Shown: positions 35,019-47,235 of the stretch, one piece after another
Layout of the letters: every line of letters starts with the position of its first letter
How positions within the stretch are numbered: the stretch's first letter is position 1
Source of the DNA: Anthoceros angustus
Lineage: Eukaryota; Streptophyta; Anthocerotopsida; Anthocerotales; Anthocerotaceae
NCBI GenBank assembly: GCA_010909165.1
Contig: MU008207.1
Location: forward strand, 1 to 64,000
Direction of reading: 5' to 3'
DNA length: 64,000 nt
Made by a program: the position numbers and the translations under genes
The notes under the pieces: model-generated
What the model was told of the DNA's origin: nothing
Seen by the model: the letters and a program-made list of their open reading frames with translations, nothing else
Databases searched by the model: none

Positions 35019-36461
35019 CTAGGATCTATCGCCGCAGCTTGCTCTCTGCCATGCATTGTGAAGTACACCTTGACCTGCCACAGTTGCGACATCAGCACCT
35101 CGTTCGGTTCGGACCCTACGAGCAACCTCTACCAGCATTGACCGGAATTTAAGACAAACATCCGTCCATACCTTCTCCCCCTTCTTAGGAGACTGTACAA
35201 CAACGCCGGTGAAGTCTTGGAAAGGCCCGGAGATGGCCATGATCCTGTCTCCCACACGAAATGGTTTCAACACCGGCACAGGCGCTCGATTCGTCTCGAG
35301 CATCTGTTGCATCTTCATCCTCTCCCTGTCTTCCTTAGCTTGCCTCCTCTTATCGGCCGCAATCGCTTTCGCTTCTTCTTTCTTGCGCTCCTTCTCCTCG
35401 GCCTTTATCTCCTCTACCCTCTGCCTATCTACTTCAGCCTCCTTCCAATCGGCTTCTGCCTTTCTCACTTGCTCTAAAATATCCTCGATCTGGTTAATGG
35501 ACACAGGGGCCGGCATTATGCGGTCCAGGTACCTGCAAGAGAAGAAAAATAAAATCACCGCCTTGCAGCAAGCAAGAAAAACCTGTGCTCACTCCCCTCC
35601 CTCCTGCCAGGGAGGAAGCGACAGCCAAACCACTCCCATCCAGAGCGGAACCAGCACAACGGGGAAAACGCAGACTTACGATGGCCCGGCCTTATGTCCG
35701 AAGAAATCCATGACATTGTACGTCCTGGCAAAGAAGTTGTACTTGTCCCTGTTAAGAACGCAGCGAATGAGAACGATGCACGGGAACAGCCTCTTCCTTC
35801 CATCGAAATAAGCTCCTCCTCTCCCAGCCTTCCCGCAAGGAACCGAGGGCACCAGAACCTGCACCGATATTTTACCGCAGGCTCTGTAAAACAGGTCGGG
35901 ATCTGATAAGAGCAGCGCTCCCTCCGCCTATCCGGACCAGCAAAAACGTAACAGCAAACAATCCAAATCCACACCACACCACGGCGATGGTGATGGCATG
36001 CTCTGCTAAGCCGGCCGAATCCTCACCTCAAAGTGCTCTCCCGGAAATCGTTCGGGGAATTCAGCCTCAAAATAATCAGCCAGCTCCTTCTCCTTGTTCT
36101 TAAACACCTGCAGCATCCACCATCTGAGCCCCTGCTCAGCCAGCCGATTGGTGTCCAGCTCCTGCTCCCAGCCTTGAAGCTTCTTCTTCTTCACATCCAG
36201 CCTCCTCTCCACCTCCTCCCTCCAGTTCTCCCGAGACGTTTTAAGCTCCTCCCGCCGTGCATTCCTCTGCTTCCTCCTCTCCCGACCTGACAGGCTCAGG
36301 CTCTCACTCTCCAAGCTCGTGTCTGCGGAAGCTGCCAGGCAGCACACCACATCTCCGCTCCGCCTGATGCCGCAGGCTCCTGCCGCACCGACTGGAATCA
36401 CAGTCAGGCAAGGCATGGCGGCTGCAGCTGGCATCGATGCATCCGATGGATCGATCACCAA
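35019..36461 (-). CDS. PTAC13: Plastid NusG-like KOW protein, PTAC13 type (375 aa)
   Basis: Three exons on minus: 36461-36027, 35858-35680 and 35532-35019, with GT-AG introns of phase 0 and 2, and 375 codons plus stop. The N-terminus is Ala/Ser/Pro-rich with few acids, like a plastid transit peptide (start at 36461, or the in-frame Met at 36434). A Lys/Glu coiled stretch precedes a NusG N-terminal domain (RWWMLQVFKNKEKELADYFE, then VLVPSVP, KRLFPCIVLI and NVMDFFGHKAGP). Exon 3 has a long charged helix and a KOW domain (FRVGDRIMAISGPFQDFTGVVV). NusG proteins bind RNA polymerase and raise processivity; the plant version sits in the plastid transcriptionally active chromosome. Assignment rests on domain order and motifs. 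Head-to-head with the gene at 36995. Confidence 0.8.
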
Positions 36462-36994
36462 GCAGCAGCAATCAGCGATGGTCCATGGAGCGGAGATCGG
36501 GTGCGCTGCCAGATCTCGGTAACGACCCTAGGAACGGTGTTTCCAGTACGCAGTGTGAAATGACACATCTCGGAACGGGTTTCTTTTTTCTTATGTAGCT
36601 ACATGTCTATATTTGTGTAAATTTAATTGTGTCCAGCGCCGTTGAATACGGAAGGTTCAGGACCGGGGGGCAGGGAGGAAGGACATATTCCAAGGCCATG
36701 GCGGCCGGGCCTTCGAATGTCTGATGGACGGCACGGGTTTTCGGGGCTGGAGGTGGCTGTGGCAGGGAGCCGTGCCCCAACGCAATGGAGCCTTGCCCGC
36801 GGGGGAGATGGGTGAGTGCGTGTCACGGAAGATGGATTGCCCGTTTTGAGACTGATGTTCAGCTGTTGTTTTTTTGCCAAATTTGTTCAGTCTTTGTTGA
36901 AAACGTGAAACTTGTTTGCAGGTTGAGGGAGCCGGCGAGGAATGAGTTTTGAGCCATCGCACATGTTTTGTTGACTGGGGGCGGAGGCTGCAGA
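36462..36994. promoter_or_regulatory. Shared upstream region of two divergent genes
   Basis: 533 bp separate the start of PTAC13 (minus) and the start of the 2,390-residue gene (plus). No transposon or other gene is present, so both promoters must lie here or in the 5' UTRs. No unambiguous TATA box was seen on either strand. A TTTGCAG|GTTGAGG context near 36922 could be a 5' UTR splice acceptor for the plus gene. Confidence 0.4.
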
Positions 36995-39900
36995 ATGGGG
37001 ACCGGTGGGGTGTTGAGTGCGGTGGCTGCAGAGGACGACTTTGAAGGAGCGCTGAATGCTTTTAGGAGAGCTCTGAAGGAGGAGGAGAACGAGGACGAGT
37101 ATCTGGAGGATGCTGGGGAGGAGAGGATTGGTCGTGTGGGGGAAAAGTTCTTGGACGATAGCTTGTCGAGTCGTATGGAATTGGTGGCTGATTCTCAGCT
37201 GTCTTATGAGATTCCCTTGGGGGAGTTGGACGAGGAGGACACTCTGCCAGAGGGTTGGGATGAAGAGATGTCCAGTCTGGGAATGGAGGGGTTGGGAAGT
37301 GCCGAGGCGGGTGAGCATGAGCGTGAACATGAGGCGAGATTAGTGTACAGGGACTCAGAGGATGCAGATTCTGCTCGTTGTTGCCCTTCCAGCTCCCCTG
37401 CGTTCTCCCACCCTTATCTACCAGCTAGGGTGGGAGGGGAAGAAAAAAATGGTGAAAGAGAATTCGTGGAACCTGCTGTTTTACGGACCCAGCATGAGAC
37501 AGGTGGGGCTAATGATGCAGTGTTACCAGTTGAGCTGATGAGTACTGCCGCAGAAGAAGTAGTTGCTGGAGGTATGTGTCAAGTTGGGGTGGAGGGGTAT
37601 AGTTTAGTGTCTCGCTCGGAAGTTGAAGTTCGCAGAGAGGCCGAGGGTGCTGTGGAAACAGGTGAGGTACTTACAACCTTATCAGGGAAGGCATCCTCCG
37701 AGCTTCCAATCTCACCAACATCACCTGAGGGCCGTTTCTCTGCGATGGCTAATCTTGAATATATTCAGGACACTGCTCCGGATGTGAATCTAAAACCCAA
37801 GCGGGATGATGTGGATGGTACTTTTCAGCCAGTCTGGGACCCACAACAGACTGGCGAGACTGCTGTGCCTAAAATCCAAGAAGTGGAACATGCAAGAGAG
37901 CTGGAAGTGCAACGACAAGGAGGATATGCATCCTATGCTGGGGAGATACTGGAGCCAGCAATGGTGGAAGGAACAGAAGCAGATCATGAAGGAGAACTCC
38001 TGGACCCTGCACCGACAGGGAACCTGGATGAGACCAGTGGGGTTACTGGATTACCAGTAGAGTCGACGGGTACTTTCACAGAAGAAAAACTTGCTGACAG
38101 TGCATACCAGGTTGGGGCGGAGAGGTGCACTTTGGCAACTGTGCCCAAGGTTAACGAAGTTTGCAAGGAGGCAGAGGGTGCTGGGAGGCCAAGCGAGGTG
38201 CATATTGAAATTTTAAGTGCGGCACCCTCCGAGCTTCCCATCACACCAGAGTTGTTGGAGTGTAGCCAACTTCCGAGTGGTGCTGAACATACACAGGAGA
38301 GTGCTCCAGATGTGAATGCAGAAACACAACAGCTGCCCTTGGGCACGCTGAAAATGCAGGAGCTGGTTTTAGCGCCAGAGTTTGCAGGATTAAGTGGTAT
38401 ATCCTTTCATAATGGAACCCAAGATGCCAAACACTTGCCTTTGGAGCATTCAAGTAGGCAAGCGAGTTCAAAAGATGCCAATAGCCTGGAGGTTTCTGTG
38501 ACGGAGAAGCTAGAGGACATACAGGACCCCGCACCTAAGGATCAGTCTCTACCCATGGGTATAGATATTCCACGTGTAGCTCATGAGGCAATGCTGACCA
38601 TGAAGTCAGCGGTCGCTGAGCAAGATGCAGCTGTCCAAACAAGTGTAGAATACGTAGACAGCAATATGATAACTGGTCTGAACTTGGATGTAGAGACTAG
38701 GGACAACAATAATTGTTCGTCTTGGGAGTGTTTGTCATCCTCTGCAGCTGGAATGACCAATCTTCTTCCAGTTCCACGAACTGTGGAGCACTGCAATGCA
38801 GAGCAGGTGCTTGAGAAACCTGAAGCTACTCTACATGTTGTTGAGGAGATATTTTTACAATCTATTGAGCACACTATGCTCTTGTACACAAAGTCCTCTT
38901 CAGCTATAGTGCATGAAGATGAAGACATCCAGGAGGTAGACTTGGATACGCCTGGAGATGATGCAAGGCATCTTCCTGAAGATGGTGACGCCCTTGATCA
39001 TGATGTTGTGAAGGATATGCTGCACCCTGTTGGGAGCTCATCTCCTGATAAGTTGTCCCAATACAAAAGTGAAATCGCTGCTAAAGGAGCTGTGGCCAAT
39101 GGTGCAGATGATAGACGAACCCATGCGTGCCCTGAGAGTAGTTTAGCCACCAGTAATGCTGGTACGCAGGAGGACAGCATTGTAGACGAGTCCCCATCTG
39201 AGCTTGAGGCTAGAATACATGTTGACGAGGGAATGGCCGAGGGAATGGCAATACGCTCAGCAGTTTACGCTGCACACGGGTTCACACAGACCTCTTTGAA
39301 TGGAGATGACAGCATACAGGGATCCAGACTGGATGGGGATGTAATTAACGCTGGTACTATTTCTAGTTCCATGCCTGGTACTCTCCAAGCTGTGGAATGT
39401 GCTTTGCCACGCACAGCAGTGACTTTGGAAGGTGATTGTATGCCATCAGAGCGCGAGATGGAACTCATAGATCTGGTCCGTGGCGAAAATGAGGATGCTG
39501 GCTCAATGTCAGCTGCTGTCTCTGTTGCGCAACAACAGCAAGCTCAGATCGACCGAGGGGACTGCGCAGCTGAACTGGACTTAGCACCATCCATTTGCTC
39601 TAACAATATTTCTGAAAGTTCAGGACGTCGAGAAGCAGGTATTGCAAGTAGCTCTCTAACTGAAATGTATTACTTTCTCAGTAATGGCGGAAGACATGAC
39701 GAGTTTCAGCAACAGCTGCCTGTAGCTCCTGCCTCGAGCAGTGCTGAAAAGGATGGAAGCCTGTCAAGTGTGACAGGTATGTCAGGTGAAGGTGTATTGC
39801 CTTCAACGGAATGCCAGGCAACAGTATCGGTGAGTCAAGAGGTAGATGTGCTTCCTGCGACCTGTGGAACATTGCAGGATGTTGAGTTATTACAACCTTC

Positions 39901-42900
39901 AGTCCATGTTATGGAAGTACAGCCAGACAATCCCATGCTTGTTGACATCAGCGCAGTTAGGCAGGTAACACCTGGAATGTATCATGGAACGCTGAACGAG
40001 GAGAGGTCAACGTCTCAACTTGATGGAGTACAATATTATGGTAAAGCTGCAACGTATAATATAGCCTCTGTAGGGGACGAACTTGCAGCAACACCATCTG
40101 AGGGAACAGGTGGGTCTATGGAATCCATGGAACAAGGATTAAAGGTAGGATTCCTCAAATCAGTCAGAAGTGTTCCACTGTCCAAGGAAGGAACTGTGGA
40201 TGATGACTATTTACAGCAAGGGATTGAGGCTACGGCTGTCTGCTCATCTGGGCTTGTAGAAATGTCAGCAGCGCCTGATGAAGTTATTTCAGAACCAGAA
40301 GGTAGAAGCTTACATGAGAATCAGGAAGCAGGAGCCATAACTGAAATGTTCGATGGCAGGGATGCACTTCCTGGGGTTCCGGCAGATAGACAATGTGCCG
40401 GGGAGAATGGAGTTAGTGTTCTTGGCAATATTGCTGTGGGCTCTGCTACAGACTCTCAGTGCTCATTGAATGGAGCTGAGGCATCTCATCTTGTGGCCGC
40501 AACAAGGCAACATGCTGAAAACATGGAAGTCCATAAGGCTGATTGGATTCCGGAAGAAGAGGCGTGTCTTCAACCACTCCCTGGCACAGATGAAACAACT
40601 TTCAGTTGTGCGGATGATGAGATGCAGCTGGAAATGGACAGTCACAGCGATACTGCCGTGGTGGCTGGATTTGAAGAGGACAAGCCTGTGTACGTGCAGA
40701 AATCAACAGCTTTATTGGGTACAGAAAGTGATGGCAGACGTACTTGCACATCAGAACAACAAGCTACAGGGCTTGATGAGATAAGTGGAAGAGCTGGCAT
40801 TGATAATGCTTTGGGTGACAAGCAGCATGATAGAACTGGCATGTGCGAAATGTCCCTCGGCTTCACCAATGTTGATATGGGCAATGCTCAGGATGCTCAC
40901 ATTGATGGTTCTCAAGAGGGTCATAAACAACCAGGTACAGACAAGGGATTGGTTGTGGAGGATGTACCTTCTTTAGATGATGCAGGCAGAGTGCATGGTC
41001 ATCTGAAGCAACAAACCAATTCCAAGGGGGCTCATGCAGTTCCAGCAGTCTCAGAGGCTTATCAGCTAGCTGAAATTGAGAAATCCCGTGAAATCTTAAG
41101 AGCGGAGGCCAGAAGGGCATTAGCATTTGAATGTGCTGAGGTCAATGAGGTAGAGAAAACGACAGTCTTGCACAAGGCCTTTGTCAGCTACGGCGCAACA
41201 ACTGCCAGAAGCTTCAGGGACAGAGAGACTGGGCAGAATGTTCAAGTCCGTGGAGACTGGAGCTCAGACATTGAAGATGGCCCTGAAGAGGACGACCCGG
41301 TCTCATGTCTTACTGAGAGCTTGGCTGATGTAACCAAATTGGCAAAGGAAGTCGCTGATGCAGAGGAACCATGTGGTGTGGGAGATATGGATCACACAAC
41401 TATGTCGTTTTGGAATGAGGGCGAGGAGCACATATCGAAAACTGATCCTTCCGATGAAGTGCAGGACTTGTTTAATGTGGGAAGTATTAATAATGAGAGA
41501 GGCTCTGTTAGAAAGTCAGACGGAGATACAGGGATTGCTTGCAAGCCTTCCAGGTGTCTTGAAGGTGCTCCAGTCACGGAATTGTTGTATTCGTCAGCTA
41601 TGGATGTTGAACGACTTGATGAAGAGGAAGGCGCTGACACAAAGTTGACGTTGACAGTTGGGCTTCAAGATGACCGTAGTAACTTGCAGCCATTTGTGCA
41701 CCTTCAGAGTTTTCAGGGTTGTTTCCAACCTCAGAAGGCAACTTCCTTGTTGTCAGGAAATCAGCTTGAAGGAGAGGACTCTTCTGACACAAAGCTCTGT
41801 TTGAACTCTGGATTGGTAGGGAATATCATTAAGGAACAGAACGTCATCTTGGACCTTCCTTCAATGGAGGCCGGATCTGCTTCTGAGGAAATTTCGCCTG
41901 CTACAGAAGTTACTGTTCAGAAACACTCCTCGGAACAAGCAGTTGGTCCAGTGGAGCTGGGATTTGCTGTTGGATTAGACGATAGCTGTGAATTGAATCA
42001 GGCTGTTAGGGCTAATGGTGTATATGAGGCAATATCAATGACGGAAGACATAAATTCAGATCCAGGGAGTTTGCGTTCTACTGCTAAGGATTCCAGAGGG
42101 GCTGGGCCGACACTTGGGAATACCCTGGTGTACTCAGAGCTAAGGGCTTTGATGGACTTCGTGAAAACACAGAGCTCCCCTCCTGAGGAGGTAGCATCTG
42201 TGGCAGATGATTTGATATCTTCAGGTCCAAGTGTAGTTGATGCCTTACCTCATCAGGACACGTGCCCGTCTGATTTGGGTAGTGACATGAAAGCGCTATG
42301 TGCTGGTAATATACCTTGTGAAAGTGATCAGTTAGAAGCAGGGGCGGCGAAGGCTGTCGGAGAAAATGAACATCCCTTGGCTGTCAGAGAGAATGAACAT
42401 CCCTTGGAGTCCACTTTGATTGTTGACTTGCAACACTCACCGACTGGTGGTGGGGTCACAACAGAAGCTGCTAAGGACGGTCTCTTATCAGGCAAGTCAA
42501 GTGTTAGGACCTTTCAGGGCGATCACGGCACAGTGACTGAGGGTGGAGAACATCAGGTTCCTGACATATCCCCATCAACTCACGCCCCCTCGTCTGGGAT
42601 GAGGGGTCCGACAGCTACAACGTCTGGTACAGCTAGGTCTCAGGAAATGGCGGAAAGTCCGACAGTTCCACCTGCTGATGACTCTGTAACCCCAAGCACA
42701 AGAGGGGTGAAGAGGGGAGCAATTTTTCAAACGTACAAGCCCAGGAAAAGAGCTTCCAAGGAACCCCAGCAGATACCAGCTACAAATAGTGCTGACAGTT
42801 TGCAGACGAGCTGCCCGACAAGAAGAGGAGGGGCCAATGATGAACAAGGGATAGGGGTGACGAGGAGCTTAACTGGTCCCCATGAGCACCTTGTAGTTGT

Positions 42901-44602
42901 TGGAGACTTATCGAGTACAACGAGCTGGATCCCTGTAGAGATTCCCATTCTCCAAGAGAAACCTAAACAGAGGTTGAAGACACTAGCAAGGAAGAGGGTT
43001 TCGGATGCTGAGAGTCTTCCAGATGCTGATAGTCAGCCTGCTAAGCGATCATTCTCAACTTCAAGAACAGTTCCTCACCATCAACCTTTCGGTCAGTCTA
43101 GTTTCCCTCCAGTTGTGACCCCTCCTTCTGATGTATGGCCAATGAGGCGGATGGATCATCAACCTTCTGTTGCAGGACCAGCACTTCCTACAGCAGCAAC
43201 TCGGACCCCTCTCGGGGCCCCTCTACACACAGAAAGTGACTTTGCCACTGGTGAGACCCAGTGGTTTGCAGCACAAGACGGTGCTACCAATCCCCACGTG
43301 TCAGGTGCCAGCCTTCATCCCCTACCAGATCCTCCAGCAAGTTGGCCATTTGGGCCCATGGCGCAAACTGTCCACCCAGCTGATTCGCAGAGGGGGGTTC
43401 TTCCTGCTGTTCAAGACCAACCAGCGGCTATGCAGGCCCCCAAAGCCACCAAGAGACAACCCCGGCGGAAGGGGCAGACTGTTGCTGGTGGTATTCCTGC
43501 TGTGGAGTCTCCAGCAGCTGGCGGAACTGAGCTGCCTCGGACAAATGGCAGGCAGAAGCGACAGACTCATGCAACAGGCACAGGTGAGCTCAACGTTAGT
43601 CAGCTAAAGCAAGACGTTCACCGAGTGCGCAATATAATTAGCAGGAGGCTGGAAGCATTGGGCTCTCATTGTAATCTTCTTCTTCAGGTGTTTTGTCGAT
43701 AACTTGTTGCCCCTTGTGATTCGTTTCCTTGTTGGTTATGAAGCTCTTGAGTATCCTAGCCAGGAAAGAAGCATAGGTTCTGAGGTTGTCCCATGAAATT
43801 TGTAGCAACAAAGCCCTCATGTGCTTCTATGCCTCTCTACAGGACATGGGCACGGAAGGGGATGTGGACTTGGCGGCCACTGAAAGTCGTCGCCATTTGA
43901 TCTTCAGCGAAGATCAGAGGGAGGAGTTTGTGCAGAGGGTGGTGAAGAGCTGTCGAACAAATAGTCGGACGAGAACATGGTTCCTTGGTAATGACAACTT
44001 TAAAACAGCTCTACCCTTCTGTGAAAGGATCTTATATGCGGACTCTTTTTACAGGTACTGTTAGGATTTTCTTACATGAGGACTTTTTTGACAGGTACTG
44101 TTCGCAAAATAGCTTCTTACGGTGTCATGAAAGACGCAGCATCAAAAATACTCTCTGAGGTGTGTACACATCCTAGTGAGGGTGTCTTTTGATCATTTTG
44201 CACAGCCAATGCGCGCTAACAATGGCCTGAATGCTACAACTGATGACAGGGCCATTGTGAGACTGCTGAAGATGTAGTGACAGCCTGGGAGAGAAGGAAA
44301 TCAGACCCGTCTGACTCCCACGACTCGTTTTTGAACTTGTGTCATACTGTTGATGAGGTGAGGCAGCTTTCGAAGCACAAAGTGCTGTATTCAGATTCCG
44401 GTGGTTGGTTGATGCTTTGGTATTGCTTACTTGTATGCAGCTCCACAAGCAAGGCAGTGGGTTGTTCGATGGACTTGTGGCTTCAGAAGACACAGAATCA
44501 AGCTTGCTGAAGCGCACAGAGGATGGAAAATGGGATCTTCAGATACCGCCTCAAGTTACAAAAACGCCTCGAAAGCGACGCGGTTCAGGATCAGAGAAGT
44601 AG
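36995..44602 (+). CDS. Very large acidic disordered protein, five exons (2,390 aa), unknown family
   Basis: Exons 36995-43687, 43843-43987, 44095-44159, 44250-44357 and 44441-44602 join with GT-AG introns in agreeing phases (0, 1, 0, 0). The first exon alone encodes 2,231 residues without a stop. The N-terminus (DDFEGALNAFRRALKEEE) and an acidic LDEEDTLPEGWDEE patch are followed by about 1,900 residues of low-complexity Ser/Glu/Asp/Thr-rich sequence with no membrane segment. Residues ~210-290 and ~370-450 are internal repeats (AEGAxExxE, SELPISP/SELPITP, APDVN). From about residue 2,000 the protein turns basic and Pro-rich (KRGAIFQTYKPRKRAS). The last 150 residues are ordered-looking (helical LKQDVHRVRNIISRRLEAL; SEDQREEFVQRVV; AEDVVTAWERRK) and end in a TPRKRRGSG tail suggestive of nuclear localisation. 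I do not recognise the family; a nuclear or chromatin role is only a guess. Confidence 0.75.
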
Positions 44603-44927
44603 GGGTTGGGGCCTCCTTTCTGTAGGAGACTGAACAACCGTCGCTTAGAAGCCTGTGTACAGTACTGAACAATTCTTTTGTAGTTATTTAACCGATAGGG
44701 ACATTTATGGACTACCTATGTAAACTCTTGTTCTTTCTGGGGGTAAACACTTTGGGGTGTGGGAATTTAAGTCAACGTCATGGTCAGCTGAGCCTTTTCC
44801 CCAAAACAGGGCAACACGTATCTACGTCTTGGTATTGAAGACAGTGCTCTCAAGCTTGGCCCATATCAGGCTGGTAGTTCGGAGTTTTTGTTATGGTTTC
44901 TTTGTGAACTTGACCAACCCAGTAACC

Positions 44928-45508
44928 ATGTCTGAAAAGCCTCTGTCTAACAGAGTAGTTCTGATGACAATGTTCCTTGTCTTCTGGTCCTTTTCATGTA
45001 CAGCAGTTAATGCCAGGAACCTCCCTCGTCCAGGTATGAGCTCGAGGAAGTAGATTCGTCATCGTGAAGCTTGCATTCAGCTGCTGCTGCTGCTCAGAGG
45101 TGTGAAATGACATGAGCTCGGATTTTGATTTTTAGGTTCTGTACAGCAGGTGAGCTCTAGGCAAGTGGGGGAACCCGAGTCTGCAGTGCTTGATCTTGAG
45201 CAGGTATTTACCCGACCTCTATTTTCCTCGCTTGTTCGGCTGAGCTCCTGTTAAGACATGTCAAGGAGATAGTCAAAGACATCCTCTGCTACATGCAGAC
45301 GTGGGACAGAGATGCAGGCCGGCCAGCTTCCCTGAGCCTTAGAGAACTGGCATACGATGACGAACGCTTCAGGCGGTTCTTCCCCGGGGGAAGGAGAATT
45401 CCTAAAGCACCACCCACTGTGCATGACTGTGTACACGATGCACCAGAGCCATCGGGGTCCCGGCCCATCAGTGTTTTGGGAAATCCTGGGTCCGTGTTTG
45501 CACCCTGA
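44928..45508 (+). CDS. Small secreted protein, possible peptide precursor (127 aa)
   Basis: Three exons, 44928-45033, 45136-45203 and 45299-45508, with GT-AG introns of phase 1 and 0, and 127 codons plus TGA. The N-terminus is a signal peptide (VVLMTMFLVFWSFSCTAVNA). Exon 2 is a short acidic/polar spacer ending LDLEQ. Exon 3 holds LSLRELAYDDERFRRFFPGGRR with a dibasic site, then a Pro/Gly-rich tail ending in GNPGSVFAP. Signal peptide, acidic spacer, dibasic sites and a small Pro/Gly-rich C-terminus are the usual plan of plant peptide-hormone precursors, but no known family (CLE, IDA, CEP, PSK, RGF) motif is present. Its introns 1-2 and exons 2-3 were copied to 47236-47460. Confidence 0.6.
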
Positions 45509-46279
45509 GTAGGTAGTCGAACCAGGGACTGTACTTCTTCGAAGCTGTTGACCGCATTCAGATTAATGCAAGCAAGAACGTTTTCCCCCCTTGGAACTCC
45601 TGTATCTGGTTAAAAACTGGCGTTGAACATGATCGCCATCGGTACACCAGAAACGACGAGTAAATTGTTCCAGAATCCTGATTGAAAAGCCCATTGTAGT
45701 TGATCTTCATGAAGTACCAGGAATGTATGACGTAAGCACAGGACATACCTCTCCTGGAAGTGTGGCTCCGGAACAGGCTTCAAAGCATTCAAATGGTGAC
45801 TTCACGTTTTTTTGAGGCTCCGGCCAGACGGGCTGACTGCACTGGGCTCGACCCTTGAGGGGAGCCGCAGAGTTGAGAGTCCTGGTTAACTGTGCTGGCT
45901 GTGATGGTGTGGTGCTTCATTCAAGGCGTTCCTGGAGCTGGCTCGTTCTCAGAGTTGCACATTCACTTTTGACGAATATTCTCCTTCTGGGCATTGTAAT
46001 TACACATCTTCGCCGTTTGATTTTGATAGGCACATGGACATTAAAACACATTTACACATCATGCCTATCAGATGCCCACACGCCTTACAGATTTCTACAT
46101 CTTGATAGGTACGTGTACATCCGCAAGGGATGTTCTCAGCCTTCTTGTGCACCAGTCCGCCCCTGCTCAGAGGGCAACTTTGTATGCCTTGTGTGAGGCC
46201 TTCTGGATGAGAACCCCACCATCTCTATCAATCACGGAACGCAAGACAATATGAATGTAATTCACTGGCAGCATGCCTC
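45509..46279. other. Intergenic, part of tandem duplication unit 1
   Basis: No gene. Blocks at about 45490-45560 and 45815-45930 recur at 48155-48215 and 48435-48545, so this is spacer shared by both duplication units. Confidence 0.5.
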
Positions 46280-46907
46280 ATGATGCCTTCACCAGACTCT
46301 TTGGCCATGAGCTCACATGCTTACTATCCAGCTGCAATATTGATCACGCTGCTGCAGCTTTTTTCATTGTGCTGCTTTCTGGAGGCTCAAGGTCACCGCC
46401 AAACCCTTGCTGTGGTGAGATACTTGAAGGTAAAACTTGGCTTCAGTTGGCTCCGTTTGAACAGGTCTTTTGTCAACTTCATGAAACTGAGGGGTTCTTC
46501 CTCTTTGCTCGTCCAATGCCTTTTGCCGCCTTCTGATGTTCACGCGTGCAGTTTTCTGCAGAGGTTCTGGAACACGCTGATTGCAGCAGTGGCTGTGGGA
46601 AACATACCAGTTCGCTGTTACCAGAACCTTCACACAGGCGACAAGATTACTACCTGCGAGGCACCACCTAACTTCTCGACTTGGGCTATACTATTGAAGC
46701 TTATCCAGCGTTCTTCAAGCCACTGCCGAGCCAGCTGTTAGGAGAACGCAGGAGAGTTCAAAGAATAATCCCCATGCCTCCACCAGTGCCTCGTTTCGAT
46801 AAAGTGCCGACGCCCTCACCAGCACCACCACTGCCCCGTTTTCATAAAGTGCCGAGGCCTTCACCAGCACCACCGTCTGAAACATGGAATCAGCTCCATG
46901 GTTGCTG
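46280..46907 (+). pseudogene. Small secreted protein, copy 1, with premature stop
   Basis: Exon 1 (46280-46429) encodes a signal peptide (AAILITLLQLFSLCCFLEAQG). Exon 2 (from about 46566) aligns codon for codon with the intact paralogue at 48987-49274 (CSSGCGKH, RRQDYYLRGTT, LLDLGYT, then a Pro-rich end with two PRF(D/H)KVP repeats), but one codon that is CAA in the paralogue is TAA here (about 46667). The Pro-rich tail is longer than in copy 2. A different frame of exon 2 is open to 46741, but it is the less conserved one in length and context. Probably a pseudogene made by one C-to-T change. Confidence 0.6.
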
Positions 46908-47149
46908 AAGACATGATAGATAACACACTAGGTAGATGTAGGTACAAGGTTATTCGCCCCTAAGCAGATGGACCCCGTCGAGTGTAGAAGACAGAATCGT
47001 CTGGACCTCGAGTCTGGGTATCATTGTTGCATTCTCTTTGATGGCAGGTGTGGTGGATAAAATTGTCCAACGATCACGCAAATGGGTGACAAGACTATGG
47101 ACAGTCGGGATGTCTAGTGCAGCAATGTCTAGAGCACAAAGATATTCAC

Positions 47150-47226
47150 AGGAGAGTTGGCCTCACAACCAGGGGGCTCGTACCATAATGAATTTCATCG
47201 CAGCATTGCAAGGTGCCGGACGAGTA
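47150..47226 (-). pseudogene. Orphan 3' tip of a subtilase gene
   Basis: The sequence around CACAACCAGGGGGCTCGTA to AAGGTGCCGGACGAGTA matches the last coding stretch of subtilase 1 (49527-49605), including codons for its C-terminal SPLVVKP region. There is no catalytic part. It is the left-over end of the tandem duplication. Confidence 0.75.
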
Positions 47227-47235
47227 TTATCTGTA

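Noticed and set aside
35209-35811. 200-codon plus frame
   Set aside because: Antisense shadow of the PTAC13 exon 3, whose NusG/KOW reading and splice phases are well supported.
46280-46741. 153-codon unspliced frame over secreted gene copy 1
   Set aside because: It reads through the intron. The alternative frame of exon 2 shows codon-wise conservation with the intact paralogue and a matched splice structure.
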